Shown here one piece after another: positions 7,258-15,492 of a stretch of DNA of 44,946 nt (position 1 is the first letter of the stretch; every line of letters starts with the position of its first letter). Under the pieces are notes generated by a model that had not been told where the DNA came from, searched no databases, and was given only the letters and a program-made list of their open reading frames with translations. Origin of the DNA: an uncultured Solirubrobacterales bacterium (GTDB lineage Bacteria; Actinomycetota; Thermoleophilia; Solirubrobacterales; Solirubrobacteraceae); the NCBI GenBank assembly GCA_903821395.1, contig CAIJLJ010000017.1:1-44946 (forward strand), written 5' to 3'. Both the position numbers and the translations under genes were made by a program.

Positions 7258-9402
7258 TTGGCCCAGCCTGCAGAGCCAACCTCCTCGCCTGTGACCGACG
7301 AACCTCAACGCACGGAGCCGTCGAAACGGCGAATTCTTCGCCCCGAGATTCAAGCCCTGCGTGCGATTGCCGTCACGACAGTGGTGGTCTTTCACTATTG
7401 GCCCGATCTAATTACCGGCGGCTACATCGGAGTCGATGTTTTCTTCGCGATCTCCGGCTTCCTGATCACCGGCCACCTCGTTCGCGAGGTCGATCGCAGC
7501 GGCCATGTATCGCTGCCCGGTTTTTGGGCTCGCAGAGCGAGACGAATCCTGCCTGCGGCGCTCTTGGTGCTGCTCTTCTGCACCGTCGCGACCTTCCTGA
7601 TCGTGCCACTCAATCTTTGGGACCAGTTCTTCCGCGAGATTCAGGCCAGCACGCTCTACGTTGAAAACTGGAATCTCGCTCGAGAGGCGGTTGACTACCT
7701 CGGCGCCGAGAACCGGCCCTCGCCGGTGCAGCACTACTGGTCGCTTTCAGTTGAGGAGCAGTTCTACATCGTCTGGCCGGTGCTGATCCTGATCGCGATG
7801 ATGTTCGTCCGTAAGGGATCTGCGCTGCTGCGTCGGCGTTCGATCACAACGATGCTGCTGCTCCTGACCGGTGCGAGCCTTGCCTACTCAATCTGGGACA
7901 CGGCGATCAATCCGGCGGCTGCATTCTTCGTGACCCCGACGCGGGTATGGGAGTTCGGCGCTGGAGGGTTACTCGCGCTGGCCGCGACGAACACCGCACG
8001 GCCAGCATTGCGTGCAGCGGTTTCGTGGCTTGGAATCGCGATGATCCTCGTTGCTGCTTTCGCCTATAACCCGCAAACCCCGTTCCCTGGCATCGCAGCG
8101 GCGCTGCCTATCGCTGGCACGCTGGCGGTTATCTGGGCTGGAAGTCCGGATCTGCGCTGGTCACCGCTGCATTGGATGAAGTTGCGCGGGACGCAATGGG
8201 CCGGCGACGTTTCCTACTCCATCTACCTTTGGCACTGGCCGCTGCTGATCCTGGCGCCTTTCTTGCTGCTGCGGACGCTCGATACGCCAATCAAGCTCGC
8301 CTTAGTTGCGCTGACTTTGGTTTTGGCCGCGCTCTCCAAGCGCTTTGTCGAGGATCCGATGAGATCCGGGCCGCTGCTCGCCAGCCACCGACCGCGGCGC
8401 AGTTTCGCTTTCGTGCTCGTCGGCACCGGAACAGTGCTTCTTGCAACGGTTGGCGCGCTCGCCGTACTGACCGCTCGTCAAAACTCCGACGCGCTGGCCA
8501 CATCACAGCTCTTCGCTAGTCACCAGCGCTGCCTCGGTGCCGCTGCGCGCGACCCGGAGCATCAGCCCTGCGTCAATCCCAAACTGCGCCTCGTAGCTAC
8601 CCCGAGCCCGTTAGATCTAAAGCGTGACTATGTCGGCGCGCTCAACATCTTGGCTTGTCCGGACAAGGGGATTGACCAGAGCGGCGCGGTTGGCAGCTGC
8701 ACTTTTGGCGTGCCAGCGGCGCGCGCGCGCCGGTTCGTTGCCTTGATCGGCGACAGCCACGCCGGCCGCTGGCGCAGCGCGATGACGAAGATCGCGGCAC
8801 AGAGACAGTGGCGAGTCACGGCGACCAGTTTCCTCGGCTGCCCGTTCAGCACCGTCACTTACCTGAAGAAAGGGCTAAGTCTCGCGCCCTGCTTGGCTTG
8901 GAAGCATGCAATTCCCGGCTGGCTTGCGAGCAAGCCGAAGATCGACACGCTCTTCGTCGCCCAGCTCTCACAGCCGTTCACCACCAAGCAGCAGTTCGAA
9001 ACCGACGTTGCTGGTTTCCAAGCGGAATGGCGCCGCCTGCCGCCGACGATTAAGCACATCGTCGTGATGCGCGACAACCCGCGCTCAACAACCGCAACTC
9101 TCGATTGCGTTGAGCGCGCTGTAAGCGCTCGGCGCCCACCAGGGACGGCCTGCGCGCTGCGACGCTCGCAGGTGCTCGATCGCTTTCCCGACGCGGCTGC
9201 AACAGCGGCTCTAAGGCTCCACAAACCAAACATCGGCGTCGTTGACCTCACACCCTTCTACTGCGACAAGACGTTCTGTTACCCCGTGATCGGGGGCGTT
9301 CTAGTGATCTCCGACCGCAGCCACCTCACTCCACTCTTCAACGGAACGCTGGTGCCATACGTGCTGCGAGCGCTAGACCGTGGCAAGTGGCTGGAGCGCT
9401 AG
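7258..9402 (+). CDS. Membrane acyltransferase 3 with C-terminal SGNH domain (OafA-like)
   Basis: A two-domain protein of 714 residues. Residues about 25-370 form an acyltransferase-3 membrane domain with roughly ten hydrophobic segments. It opens with EIQALRAIAV, then His46 (VFHYWP) and GVDVFFAISGFLITG, all typical of OafA-like O-acetyltransferases. One further membrane segment (about 381-405) leads to an SGNH hydrolase-like domain with GDSH (498-501) and the C-terminal DRSHLT (686-691), giving the Ser and Asp/His residues. Such fusions transfer acyl groups from cytoplasmic donors to extracytoplasmic glycans. The start is TTG, with a GTG at 7291 as alternative. It could modify the polysaccharide encoded at the other end of the window, but no link is shown. 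Confidence 0.9.
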   Translation: MAQPAEPTSSPVTDEPQRTEPSKRRILRPEIQALRAIAVTTVVVFHYWPDLITGGYIGVDVFFAISGFLITGHLVREVDRSGHVSLPGFWARRARRILPAALLVLLFCTVATFLIVPLNLWDQFFREIQASTLYVENWNLAREAVDYLGAENRPSPVQHYWSLSVEEQFYIVWPVLILIAMMFVRKGSALLRRRSITTMLLLLTGASLAYSIWDTAINPAAAFFVTPTRVWEFGAGGLLALAATNTARPALRAAVSWLGIAMILVAAFAYNPQTPFPGIAAALPIAGTLAVIWAGSPDLRWSPLHWMKLRGTQWAGDVSYSIYLWHWPLLILAPFLLLRTLDTPIKLALVALTLVLAALSKRFVEDPMRSGPLLASHRPRRSFAFVLVGTGTVLLATVGALAVLTARQNSDALATSQLFASHQRCLGAAARDPEHQPCVNPKLRLVATPSPLDLKRDYVGALNILACPDKGIDQSGAVGSCTFGVPAARARRFVALIGDSHAGRWRSAMTKIAAQRQWRVTATSFLGCPFSTVTYLKKGLSLAPCLAWKHAIPGWLASKPKIDTLFVAQLSQPFTTKQQFETDVAGFQAEWRRLPPTIKHIVVMRDNPRSTTATLDCVERAVSARRPPGTACALRRSQVLDRFPDAAATAALRLHKPNIGVVDLTPFYCDKTFCYPVIGGVLVISDRSHLTPLFNGTLVPYVLRALDRGKWLER

Positions 9403-9440
9403 CGCGCGGCGATCGTCTCCACGGGCGCGCGCGGGGCCAA

Positions 9441-9513
9441 TGGCGAGACCGGGACTCGAACCCGGGACACCACGATTTTCAGTCGTGTGCTCTACCAGCT
9501 GAGCTATCTCGCC
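9441..9513 (-). tRNA. tRNA-Phe (GAA anticodon)
   Basis: A 73-base tRNA folds cleanly. The acceptor stem pairs GGCGAGA with TCTCGCC followed by discriminator A. The D arm is GCTC-AGCTGGTA-GAGC, the anticodon arm is CACGA-CTGAAAA-TCGTG with GAA at positions 34-36 (genomic 9478-9480), and the T arm contains GGTTCGAGTCC. The 3' CCA is not encoded, so it must be added after transcription. Confidence 0.97.
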
Positions 9514-9522
9514 GCGAATGGC

Positions 9523-9552
9523 AGGGTATCGCGGGCTGCGCCGAAGCGTCAC
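9523..9552 (-). promoter_or_regulatory. Promoter of tRNA-Phe
   Basis: TACCCT (9523-9528) ends 9 bases before the first tRNA base. It has an 18-base spacer to GTGACG (9547-9552), which matches four of six positions of TTGACA. This is the only place in the window where I see a reasonable -35/-10 pair. Confidence 0.45.
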
Positions 9553-9571
9553 CGGGACCGGCCGCTTGCAA

Positions 9572-10132
9572 CTACTCGCCGAGCCGTGGACCGCGTTCGT
9601 CGCGCGTTAGCTCGTGCGCGCCGCTGCGCTGATCGAGCTCAAGATCGAGCCCTGCCATAACCGCAGCGAGGCCCGAGTAGATCGCCACGACCAGCTGGAG
9701 CTCGATCAGTTCGCGGTCAGTTAGTGCAGCGCGTGCTGCCGCCAGCTGCTCGTCGGATGGGCGGCCACGCTCGAGTGTGATCTGTGCGAGTCGAAGAATT
9801 GCTTGCTCGTCCTCGCTGAAGCTATCCAGCTCAAGCGCGTCGATCGCAGCAATCTCGTCCTCGGTGATTTCACAGAGCTTCGCGACCTCGATGTGCTGAA
9901 ACCACTCGTATTCGCAGTCCAGCAGCTTCGCAACGAGAAGGATCACCAGCTCCCGCCGGCGTGGCGATAGCTCCGCATTGGTCCACAGGCCGCCGGTCAG
10001 CGCGATGAACCTTGGGAACGCGTCGTCGGCTAGTGAGAGCAGGCGAAAGATGCCGAGGTCGGGTAGTGCGGCGAGCGCGCGCTGCGTTTCCGGCGCCAGC
10101 GATTCGGGGTTTGGGAACGGAATCCGTGCCAT
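9572..10132 (-). CDS. Carboxymuconolactone decarboxylase (CMD)-family protein
   Basis: An all-helical CMD-family protein of 186 residues. The core signature is RRRELVILLVAKLLDCEYEW, followed by His80 (FQH). The family includes AhpD peroxidase partners and lactone decarboxylases. AhpD-type activity needs a CxxC pair before the His, but only Cys73 is present here, so a thiol redox role is unlikely. It lies 11 bases after the Old Yellow Enzyme gene on the same strand, without a promoter-like box of its own, so the two are probably co-transcribed. The substrate is unknown. The protein ends with a charged tail. Confidence 0.82.
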   Translation of the reverse strand: MARIPFPNPESLAPETQRALAALPDLGIFRLLSLADDAFPRFIALTGGLWTNAELSPRRRELVILLVAKLLDCEYEWFQHIEVAKLCEITEDEIAAIDALELDSFSEDEQAILRLAQITLERGRPSDEQLAAARAALTDRELIELQLVVAIYSGLAAVMAGLDLELDQRSGAHELTRDERGPRLGE

Positions 10133-10143
10133 CGCTCGGTCGC

Positions 10144-11256
10144 CTAGCTTTCGTCGCCTAGGGGCGGGTAGTCGGTGTATCCCTCGGCGCCGCCACCGTA
10201 GAAGGTGCGGAAGTCGGCCTCGGCGATCGGCGCACCGGCGCGAATGCGCGCTACTAGGTCTGGGTTCGAGATGAAGCGGCGCCCATAACAGAGGAGGTCG
10301 GCGCGACCTTCGGCGATGAGCTCGTCGGCCTGCTCGAGCGGCCAGTCAACTTGGAAGTTGGAGTTTGCGATCAGAGTGCCATTCCAGTTCTCGCGCGCCA
10401 TCGCAATCGACGACCAGCCGGCATCGGGCGGCGTCTCCATCACGTGCAGGTAGCCGAGGCCAACCGCGTTCAGCTCTCCGAGTAGATGCGGGTAGAGCGC
10501 CTGCGCCTCGGTCTCGGAGATGTCGTTGACATTCTGCTCGGGGCTGAGCCGAATACCCACGCGCGCTGCGCCAATCCGCTCGGCGACTAGCTGCGCGGTT
10601 TCAACAACAAAGCGGCAGCGACTCGGAGCATCTCCGCCGTATTCGTCGCTGCGCAGGTTGGTTACGTCGGATAGGAACTCGTGCAGCAGGTAGCCGTTGG
10701 CGCCGTGCAGCTCAACGCCGTCGAAGCCAGCGTCGAGCGCGTTCTGCGCTCCCTGCGCGAAGTGCTCCTGCACATCCACGATCTCGCTCAGCTCAATCGC
10801 GCGTGGCTCGTCGAACGGGACCTTTTCGCCGGCGATCCGGGCGTCGCCTTGTGGCTTTACGGCGCTCGGCGCTACCGGCCGGCCGCCGCCCGGAGTAATC
10901 CGCTCATGTCCAATTCGCCCGCCGTGCATCAGCTGAAGGAAGATTCGGCCGCCGGCGCAGTGCACGGCGTCGGTGACCAGCCGCCAGCCGTCGATCTGCG
11001 CGTCCGTTTCAATCCCTGGCTGTCCGGGGTAAGACTTTCCCGAGGAGTGGGGGAAAGCGCCCTCAGCGATGATCAAGCCGGCAGTTGCTCGCTGAGCGTA
11101 GTACTCGGCGTTTAGTTCGCCCATAACGCCATCCGCGTCGGCGCGCATGCGCGTGAGCGGCGCCATAACTAGTCGGTTTGGTAATTCAAGATCGCCGAGC
11201 ACGTAGTGCTCGAAAAGGTGGTCAAAGATGATTAGCTCCGCACTGGTAGTTGCCAT
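10144..11256 (-). CDS. NADH:flavin oxidoreductase, Old Yellow Enzyme family
   Basis: An FMN-dependent ene-reductase of 370 residues with the length and motifs of the NemA/OPR branch. Visible are PLTRMRAD (33-40) after the first strand, the catalytic pair His184 and Asn187 with Tyr189 in VELHGANGYL, then LHEFLSD, the Arg-rich RSDEYGG, and a C-terminal phosphate-binding region with CYGRRFISNPDL. Such enzymes reduce activated double bonds, nitro groups or other electrophiles with NAD(P)H. It is the first gene of a likely two-gene unit with the CMD-family gene, which suggests detoxification of an electrophile. The natural substrate cannot be named from sequence. Confidence 0.93.
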   Translation of the reverse strand: MATTSAELIIFDHLFEHYVLGDLELPNRLVMAPLTRMRADADGVMGELNAEYYAQRATAGLIIAEGAFPHSSGKSYPGQPGIETDAQIDGWRLVTDAVHCAGGRIFLQLMHGGRIGHERITPGGGRPVAPSAVKPQGDARIAGEKVPFDEPRAIELSEIVDVQEHFAQGAQNALDAGFDGVELHGANGYLLHEFLSDVTNLRSDEYGGDAPSRCRFVVETAQLVAERIGAARVGIRLSPEQNVNDISETEAQALYPHLLGELNAVGLGYLHVMETPPDAGWSSIAMARENWNGTLIANSNFQVDWPLEQADELIAEGRADLLCYGRRFISNPDLVARIRAGAPIAEADFRTFYGGGAEGYTDYPPLGDES

Positions 11257-11261
11257 CAGGC

Positions 11262-11267
11262 AGCTTA
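11262..11267 (-). promoter_or_regulatory. TAAGCT -10 box of the Old Yellow Enzyme gene
   Basis: TAAGCT ends 5 bases before the ATG at 11256, consistent with a leaderless transcript. Confidence 0.4.
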
Positions 11268-11330
11268 GGGATCGCGCCCTCCTTGCCGCCTTGCCAGATC
11301 AACAACTGGTGCTCCCTGCAGTGGGGTGAG

Positions 11331-12269
11331 CTAGTTGCTAGCCCACTTCTTCAGCTGCGGCAGCGGGTCGATCGGGCTTGTACCGGGGCTGTCGCGCCAG
11401 CCGTGCGGCCACAGTTCGAAGTGGAGGTGGGGGCCTGTCGCATCGCCGGTCGAGCCGAGTAGGCAGAGGCGGTCGCCGGCCTTAACCCGCTGCCCAACCT
11501 TGACGGCCGCTGACGCGTATTGGCAGTGCGCAAACATCATGTCCCAGCCGTTGTCGGCGCGAAGGATGATGTAGCGCCCGGCCCCGGATGCTTGGTAATC
11601 CACGTAACGGATCTCGCCAGCGAGCGGCGCGACGATCGGTAGCCCGGAATCACCAACCACGTCCTGGCCCTCGTGGGTATGGCCGGTCCGCCCGGCACCA
11701 AAACGCGCACCGGCGCCGCCGAAGGTGTAGGCACCGCGAACCGGGAATACGCCAGAGGATGGTGCGGGCGGTGACGGTGTCGGTGGTTTCGGGGTTGGCT
11801 TGGGCACGCTCTTTGGCTTCACGACCAGTGACAGCACGCCGCCGCGAACGGTTTCTCGAGCCGATGAGCCGTAGACGTTGAGCGTTAGGCGGTAGCTACC
11901 GGCAGCAAGGATTGGTAGTTGGATCGTCTGCGTGCGGTTGGTGGCCAAGCGGCCCAGCGAGAGGGTTTTGGTCTTTGCTCCGCTGCGCGCGATTGCGAGG
12001 GTTACCGCGGCATTGGCGCCTTTGGAGCGGTTGATCCTGATCACCAGCGCGCCGTGCTGGTTGTAATTGATCGTCTTGTTAGCGAGCCTCTGAGATACAA
12101 GCTGGGGCTTCCCTGGGAGGGTTACCAGCGGCGTTCCGTAACCCGCGCCGCCGCTCGACTCGCCGGGCACAGGGTCGGGCGTCGTGCCGCCGGTGCTGGC
12201 GGCAGCGCCCGCCACTGGGGTCAGAAGTGCGCAAGCAGCGAGCAATGTGAATAGAAAAATTCGTCTCAT
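11331..12269 (-). CDS. Secreted M23-family peptidase (LytM/DD-endopeptidase type)
   Basis: An exported protein of 312 residues with a signal peptide (1-24, ending AGAAAS). A beta-rich region follows (about 50-150), then a Pro/Lys linker (151-170) and a C-terminal M23 domain (about 180-312). The zinc ligands are present: His199 and Asp203 (HEGQD), and His283 in the HLHFE motif with His281 before it; His248 (FAHCQ) is the usual second active-site His. It should cleave peptidoglycan cross-bridges or, if attenuated, regulate another hydrolase. All key residues are intact, so an active enzyme is likely. The leader has an AT-rich stretch but no clear ribosome binding site. Confidence 0.92.
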   Translation of the reverse strand: MRRIFLFTLLAACALLTPVAGAAASTGGTTPDPVPGESSGGAGYGTPLVTLPGKPQLVSQRLANKTINYNQHGALVIRINRSKGANAAVTLAIARSGAKTKTLSLGRLATNRTQTIQLPILAAGSYRLTLNVYGSSARETVRGGVLSLVVKPKSVPKPTPKPPTPSPPAPSSGVFPVRGAYTFGGAGARFGAGRTGHTHEGQDVVGDSGLPIVAPLAGEIRYVDYQASGAGRYIILRADNGWDMMFAHCQYASAAVKVGQRVKAGDRLCLLGSTGDATGPHLHFELWPHGWRDSPGTSPIDPLPQLKKWASN

Positions 12270-12350
12270 GACTTAAATAACTCGTGAAGGGAACCATTCG
12301 ACGCGGTCGCCCAAAAACTGAACGCTCGCTTGCACGGCCGTTTTGGCCCT

Positions 12351-14636
12351 CTAGTTGCCGCAGGCGAGCATTAGCTCGAGTAGTTCCAGCGCGCCCGCCT
12401 TGTGCAGCGGTTCATTGAGGTTTCCGCACTTTGGTGACTGCACGCAGGAGGGGCAGCCATCGGCACAAGGGCACTCAGCGATTAGTCGGTGCGCGTCGCC
12501 GACGAGCTGCTCGAAATGGGCGAAGCCCTGCCGTGTTATCCCAACCCCACCCGGGTGACCGTCGTAGATGAAGATTGTCGGACCGCCCGTTTGCACGTGG
12601 GCGTTCGTGGACAGGCCACCGATGTCCCAGCGGTCGCACATCGCTAGTAGCGGCAGCACGGCGATCTGCGCGTGCTCAGTTGCGTGGAGGGCGCCAAGCA
12701 GCACGTCGAGCGGGAGCTGCTCGCTGAGCGCGCCGGTTTCGAACCAGAGCGCTTGAGTTGAAAACTGCGTTTTCGGCAGCGTCAGCCCGTTGAGGTCGAT
12801 CACCTCGTTGCTTGGAAGTCGCTTGCGCTGGTAGGCGAGCACCTGATCGCTGACGACAACCCGGCCGAAGCTCAGTTGCACGCCGAGCGTCTCACGGCGG
12901 TCGAGCAGGGTTTCGATCACCGTCTCGGTCTCTTTTTTGGGCTGGGTGAACCAGTCGCCGCTAAACGGCTCGACGAGTGCCTCGCGCCGCTCTAGGTCAA
13001 GTCCGCTGACCGAATACGAGCGACCCATGTGCAGGTAGATCGCGCCGTCGTGAATCGTTGAGCAGGCACGCGCCGCTTCGACTGTGCCGATCAGCTCGCC
13101 CTGCTTTACGTCGATCACGCTGATCGAATCGGGTGAGGCTGAGCGCAGCGAGACTCGCGCGGCAGGGAAGTCCTCCGGCGCGCGCAGCGTGAAGCTACCT
13201 TTGCGCTCTATCAGCACTCCGCTGGCGACCAGCGCCTCACAGTGCCCACGGACTCGCGGCCCGAGAATCTCAGCGTCCTCATCGGGGTTGATCGGGCCCT
13301 CGTGAGCCGCGCACGTTAGGTGGCTTAAGTGGATTTGCTCATTTTCGTATTCGAGGATTGCTGCCTCAACGGCGCGATCAAGGAATTCATCGGGGTGGCG
13401 GCAGAAGAACTGGTCGAGTGCGTCGTCGCCAGCGACGTAAAGCGCTAGCCCCCGGCCGCGGCGCCCGGCCCGGCCCCACATCTGGCGAAGCGAAGCAACC
13501 GTCCCGGGGAAAGTGATGCAGAGAGCCGCATCAAGCTGGCCAATATCGATACCAAGCTCGAGCGCGTCGGTTGTGACGACTGCGAGCAGCTCGCCACTGA
13601 CCAGCTTCTGTTCGAGTTCGCGGCGCTGCTGCGGCGTGTAACCGGCCCTATAGGCGGCGACCCTGTCGGCCATTTCGCCGTCGCCGCGGCGGCGCAGCTC
13701 GTCGGAGGCCATCTTTGCGACCAGCTCAGCGCCCTTACGCGACTTAATGAAGCAGATTGTTCGAGCGTCGGCGCGGACAAGGCCTGCGACCAGCGACGCG
13801 GCCTCGCTCAGCGGGCTGCGCCGCGTCTGCAGCTGCTCGTCCTCTATCGGTGGGTTCCACATCGCGATCTGCCGCTGGGCGCCGGGCGCGCCGTCGTCGT
13901 CGATCAGCGTTATTGGTTCGAGGCCGGTCAGCCGCTCGGCAAGCTCGACGGGGTTGGCGATCGTTGCGCTAGCTAGTAAGAAACGCGGCTCGGTGCCGTA
14001 GGCGCGAGCGATTCGGCGCAGACGGCGCAGCACGTTGGCGACGTGCGAGCCGAAAACGCCGCGGTAGACGTGGGCCTCATCTATTACGACGACGGCGAGG
14101 TTGGCGAAGAAGTCACCCCAAGCCTGGTGGTTTGGCAGGATCCCGACGTGGAGCATGTCGGGATTGGTGAGGATTAGGTTCGAGCGCTTCCGTATTGCTG
14201 AGCGCTGCTCACGAGGCGTGTCACCGTCGTAGATCGCGGGCCGAACTTCGTCGGTCAATCCAAATCGCGCTATCGATCGAGCCTGATCCTGAGCCAAGGC
14301 CTTCGTCGGGTAGAGGTAGAGCGCGCGGGCGTGAGCGTCGCCGCAGAGGACCTCGAGCGTCGGTAACTGGAAGCAGAGCGACTTGCCGGAGGCCGTCCCC
14401 GTAGTGACGATCGTCGTCGCCTGCCAGGCGGCTTCGAGCGCCTCTAGCTGGTGGCTATAAAGCTGCGAAATGCCTGCAGCCTCAAGCCCGGCAAGTAGTT
14501 TGGGGTTCAGGTCCTCGGGGATTTGCGCGGTTCGCGCAGCGCGCGAACCTTCGAATGCTTCGCGCACAAGACGGCCGTCGGCGCGCCCTGCGTCCAGCAG
14601 CGCGGTCCAAGGCTCGGTCGTGCGAATGGTGCTCAC
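12351..14636 (-). CDS. DEAD/DEAH-box helicase with DUF1998/MZB domain (MrfA/YprA-like)
   Basis: A superfamily 2 helicase of 761 residues from the GTG at 14636, the usual MrfA length. The motor has Walker A GTASGKS (80-86), DEAH (186-189) and SAT (223-225); the second RecA domain contains TDALELGIDIG and RQMWGRAGRRG. The C-terminal MZB region ends in a four-Cys zinc cluster (Cys722, 724, 728, 731, then Cys737 in QSPKCGN). Bacillus MrfA is a 3'-to-5' helicase in mitomycin C lesion repair. The frame stays open 81 codons upstream, but that would run deep into the divergent HAD gene. The GTG is supported by family length and a TACCAT box 7 bases upstream. Confidence 0.93.
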   Translation of the reverse strand: MSTIRTTEPWTALLDAGRADGRLVREAFEGSRAARTAQIPEDLNPKLLAGLEAAGISQLYSHQLEALEAAWQATTIVTTGTASGKSLCFQLPTLEVLCGDAHARALYLYPTKALAQDQARSIARFGLTDEVRPAIYDGDTPREQRSAIRKRSNLILTNPDMLHVGILPNHQAWGDFFANLAVVVIDEAHVYRGVFGSHVANVLRRLRRIARAYGTEPRFLLASATIANPVELAERLTGLEPITLIDDDGAPGAQRQIAMWNPPIEDEQLQTRRSPLSEAASLVAGLVRADARTICFIKSRKGAELVAKMASDELRRRGDGEMADRVAAYRAGYTPQQRRELEQKLVSGELLAVVTTDALELGIDIGQLDAALCITFPGTVASLRQMWGRAGRRGRGLALYVAGDDALDQFFCRHPDEFLDRAVEAAILEYENEQIHLSHLTCAAHEGPINPDEDAEILGPRVRGHCEALVASGVLIERKGSFTLRAPEDFPAARVSLRSASPDSISVIDVKQGELIGTVEAARACSTIHDGAIYLHMGRSYSVSGLDLERREALVEPFSGDWFTQPKKETETVIETLLDRRETLGVQLSFGRVVVSDQVLAYQRKRLPSNEVIDLNGLTLPKTQFSTQALWFETGALSEQLPLDVLLGALHATEHAQIAVLPLLAMCDRWDIGGLSTNAHVQTGGPTIFIYDGHPGGVGITRQGFAHFEQLVGDAHRLIAECPCADGCPSCVQSPKCGNLNEPLHKAGALELLELMLACGN

Positions 14637-14643
14637 GCTGGTG

Positions 14644-14649
14644 ATGGTA
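14644..14649 (-). promoter_or_regulatory. TACCAT -10 box of the helicase gene
   Basis: TACCAT ends 7 bases before the GTG at 14636. It lies within the 19 bases separating the two divergent start codons. Confidence 0.4.
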
Positions 14650-14655
14650 TGCCTG

Positions 14656-15483
14656 ATGGCTACCCTCGAACGGGTGCGCTGCGCATACGTTGACATGGAT
14701 GGAACCCTGCTCGGCCCCGGTGGCGGCCTTTTCGCCGGGCCCGATGGTGAAGTCGCTCCGCTCGGAGCCAAGGCGATCGAGGCCTGCCTGCGTTCTGGGA
14801 TCGAGGTTGTCGTGATGTCAGGGCGGCGGCGTAGTACGGCGATCGAGGACGCCCGCCTGTTCGGCCAAGGCTGCTGCATCTTCGAAACCGGTGCTGGCGT
14901 CGTTATGGAAGGGGAGACCTACTGGTTGACCGGTACCTGGCAGCCCGACGAGCGCACAATCCATCAGCAGATCGCCGACAGTGGCGCCCCGGCCTTGCTG
15001 CTTGAGGAGTACTCCGGCTGTCTTGAGGTCCATGACCCTTGGCACAAGGAGCGCGAGGTCTCGCACCTGCTCCGTGGCCTGATCGACACGAATGAGGCCG
15101 ACCACTTCCTCGCCGATAACGGCCACGAGGAGCTCGAGCTAACCGATAACGGTTCCGTCCATCGCCGCTCGCCGGCACTGGCTGAGCTATCCGAGGTTCA
15201 CGCCTATCACCTACGTCCCCGAGGAGTCTCGAAGGCGCATGCAGTTGCTGCCCACCAGCGGATGCGTGGCTACACCGCTGAGGATTGCGTTGCTATCGGC
15301 GACTCTCGCGAGGACCTGCGCGTCGCAACGAAGGTCGGCAGCTTCTGGTTCGTAGCTAACGCGCTTGAGCGTGATCCGCAGCTTGCCGAAGCGATGGCAG
15401 GCCACGACAACGTCCGCGTCGCTGAAGAGGCTCACGGCGCTGGCGTCTACGAAGCGATTCTTACGACGCTGCGCGGCGCATAG
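14656..15483 (+). CDS. HAD-superfamily (Cof/IIB-type) phosphatase
   Basis: A cytosolic HAD hydrolase of 275 residues. Motif I is DMDGTLL with nucleophile Asp13 and acid Asp15. Motif II is VVMSGRR, the Lys of motif III is in VSKAHAV, and motif IV is GDSREDLRVA with Asp residues for Mg2+. The C2-type cap between motifs II and III is typical of Cof-like sugar phosphatases. The substrate is unknown. The ATG at 14656 gives the best start (MATLERVRC); an in-frame ATG at 14644 adds four residues. It diverges from the helicase with only 19 bases between starts and ends 9 bases from the convergent gpsA. Confidence 0.85.
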   Translation: MATLERVRCAYVDMDGTLLGPGGGLFAGPDGEVAPLGAKAIEACLRSGIEVVVMSGRRRSTAIEDARLFGQGCCIFETGAGVVMEGETYWLTGTWQPDERTIHQQIADSGAPALLLEEYSGCLEVHDPWHKEREVSHLLRGLIDTNEADHFLADNGHEELELTDNGSVHRRSPALAELSEVHAYHLRPRGVSKAHAVAAHQRMRGYTAEDCVAIGDSREDLRVATKVGSFWFVANALERDPQLAEAMAGHDNVRVAEEAHGAGVYEAILTTLRGA

Positions 15484-15492
15484 GCGGCTGGC

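Noticed and set aside
9387-9632. Short open frame across the tRNA-Phe gene
   Set aside because: It reads through the tRNA in antisense; no start signal or family match.
12325-12350. GGCC-GTTTT-GGCC as a terminator between the helicase and the M23 peptidase
   Set aside because: The stem is only four pairs and no T-run follows on the coding strand.
14637-14879. N-terminal extension of the helicase by 81 codons
   Set aside because: It would run antisense through the start of the HAD phosphatase, has low-complexity composition, and makes the protein longer than MrfA.
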